A stretch of 5,337 nucleotides of DNA from Candidatus Hydrogenedentota bacterium (GTDB taxonomy: Bacteria; Hydrogenedentota; Hydrogenedentia; Hydrogenedentales; SLHB01). Of the stretch, positions 5,065 to 5,337 are shown piece after piece. Position numbers and translations under genes: made by a program. How positions within the stretch are numbered: the first letter of the stretch is position 1; each line of letters starts with the position of its first letter. Location of the stretch: assembly GCA_016934125.1 (NCBI GenBank), contig JAFGTL010000244.1, positions 1 to 5,337 of the forward strand. The letters run 5' to 3'. The notes below the pieces were generated by a model. The model searched no databases. It was not told the origin of the DNA and saw only the letters and a list, made by a program, of their open reading frames with translations.

Positions 5065-5337
5065 GTGCTATTCTCTAAGCCAAACAAGGCGGTCGGCATT
5101 GACATCGGTTCCCACTCCGTGAAAACCATCCAGGTTTCCCGGTCTGGAGGCCGGCTACGCCTCGAGCAGGCTGGCTACGCGCTCGTGGATCGCAGCCAGT
5201 ACAACATGGATCCCACCGCCGCACAGGCCGATGCGGTACGCGAGGCGCTGCGGAAGATACCTTTAGTACAGAGCCTCGTCGTCGGCGCGTTGCCGGCACA
5301 GACCGTCGTGATCCGATATCCGCGCCTGCCCGACATG
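5065..5337 (+). CDS. pilM: Type IV pilus assembly protein PilM (N-terminal part)
   Basis: The first 91 residues of an actin-like ATPase of the PilM family; the full protein is usually around 350 residues, so about three quarters lies beyond the right edge. The start LFSKPNKAVGIDIGSHSVKTIQV is characteristic: a short L-F-S-K-P leader, then the phosphate-1 loop G11-I-D13-I-G15-S-H-S-V-K20 of the actin/FtsA/PilM fold, followed by the expected alternating strand and helix pattern (SLVVGALPAQTVVIRYPRLPDM at the end resembles the family segment before the second subdomain). PilM is cytoplasmic, binds nucleotide and the N-terminal tail of PilN, and links the PilN/PilO/PilP alignment complex to the pilus motor; pilN, pilO and pilQ often follow it. 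The GTG at 5065 is chosen because families usually start M-L-F and GGAG precedes it; a GTG at 5056 lies too near the ribosome binding site. It is on the opposite strand to the metabolic operon. Confidence 0.93.
   Translation, partial: MLFSKPNKAVGIDIGSHSVKTIQVSRSGGRLRLEQAGYALVDRSQYNMDPTAAQADAVREALRKIPLVQSLVVGALPAQTVVIRYPRLPDM

Noticed and set aside
1..5337. CRISPR array, insertion sequence or prophage
   Set aside because: No regularly spaced direct repeats, no transposase or integrase motifs and no terminal inverted repeats with target duplications were seen.

Overview
The window is GC-rich (clearly so inside the genes) and looks like the chromosome of a Gram-negative-type environmental bacterium. 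It has a Tat-type signal on an enolase-superfamily enzyme, a secreted DUF6807 protein, several GTG starts, strong AGGAG-type ribosome binding sites and a type IV pilus pilM gene. Together these suggest a Planctomycetes/Verrucomicrobia/Hydrogenedentes-like heterotroph. That is inference from gene content, not a proven placement.

Positions 1-4212 hold five tightly packed genes, all on the minus strand. In order of transcription they are: an aldo/keto reductase (4212-3217); a Tat-signal enolase-superfamily (mandelate racemase/muconate lactonizing type) enzyme (3193-1970); a secreted DUF6807 ('PmoA-like') protein (1937-990); a small class I methyltransferase-like protein (958-335); and an RNase Z-like metallo-beta-lactamase-fold hydrolase (331 to beyond position 1). 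The gaps are 23, 32, 31 and 3 bases, so one operon is likely. The first three fit oxidation/reduction plus dehydration or epimerisation of sugars or sugar acids, with part of the chemistry outside the cytoplasm. The last two have no obvious substrate link to that theme.

Positions 4213-5064 carry no credible protein gene. The most striking element is a plus-strand structured RNA (about 4440-4630). It has its own sigma70-like promoter with an AT-rich upstream stretch (4398-4427) and a textbook intrinsic terminator (4635-4662). It folds as one long imperfect hairpin of about 182 nt with paired ends, a central bubble and a UGAGCC element. I read it as a probable 6S RNA (ssrS), the RNA that mimics an open promoter and binds sigma70 RNA polymerase. 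From 4663 to 5064 there are promoter-like boxes and inverted repeats, probably the control region of the next gene.

From 5065 to the right edge is the start of pilM on the plus strand, the actin-like cytoplasmic component of type IV pilus assembly, cut off after 91 codons. The minus-strand metabolic operon and the plus-strand 6S/pilM side are divergent and probably functionally unrelated.
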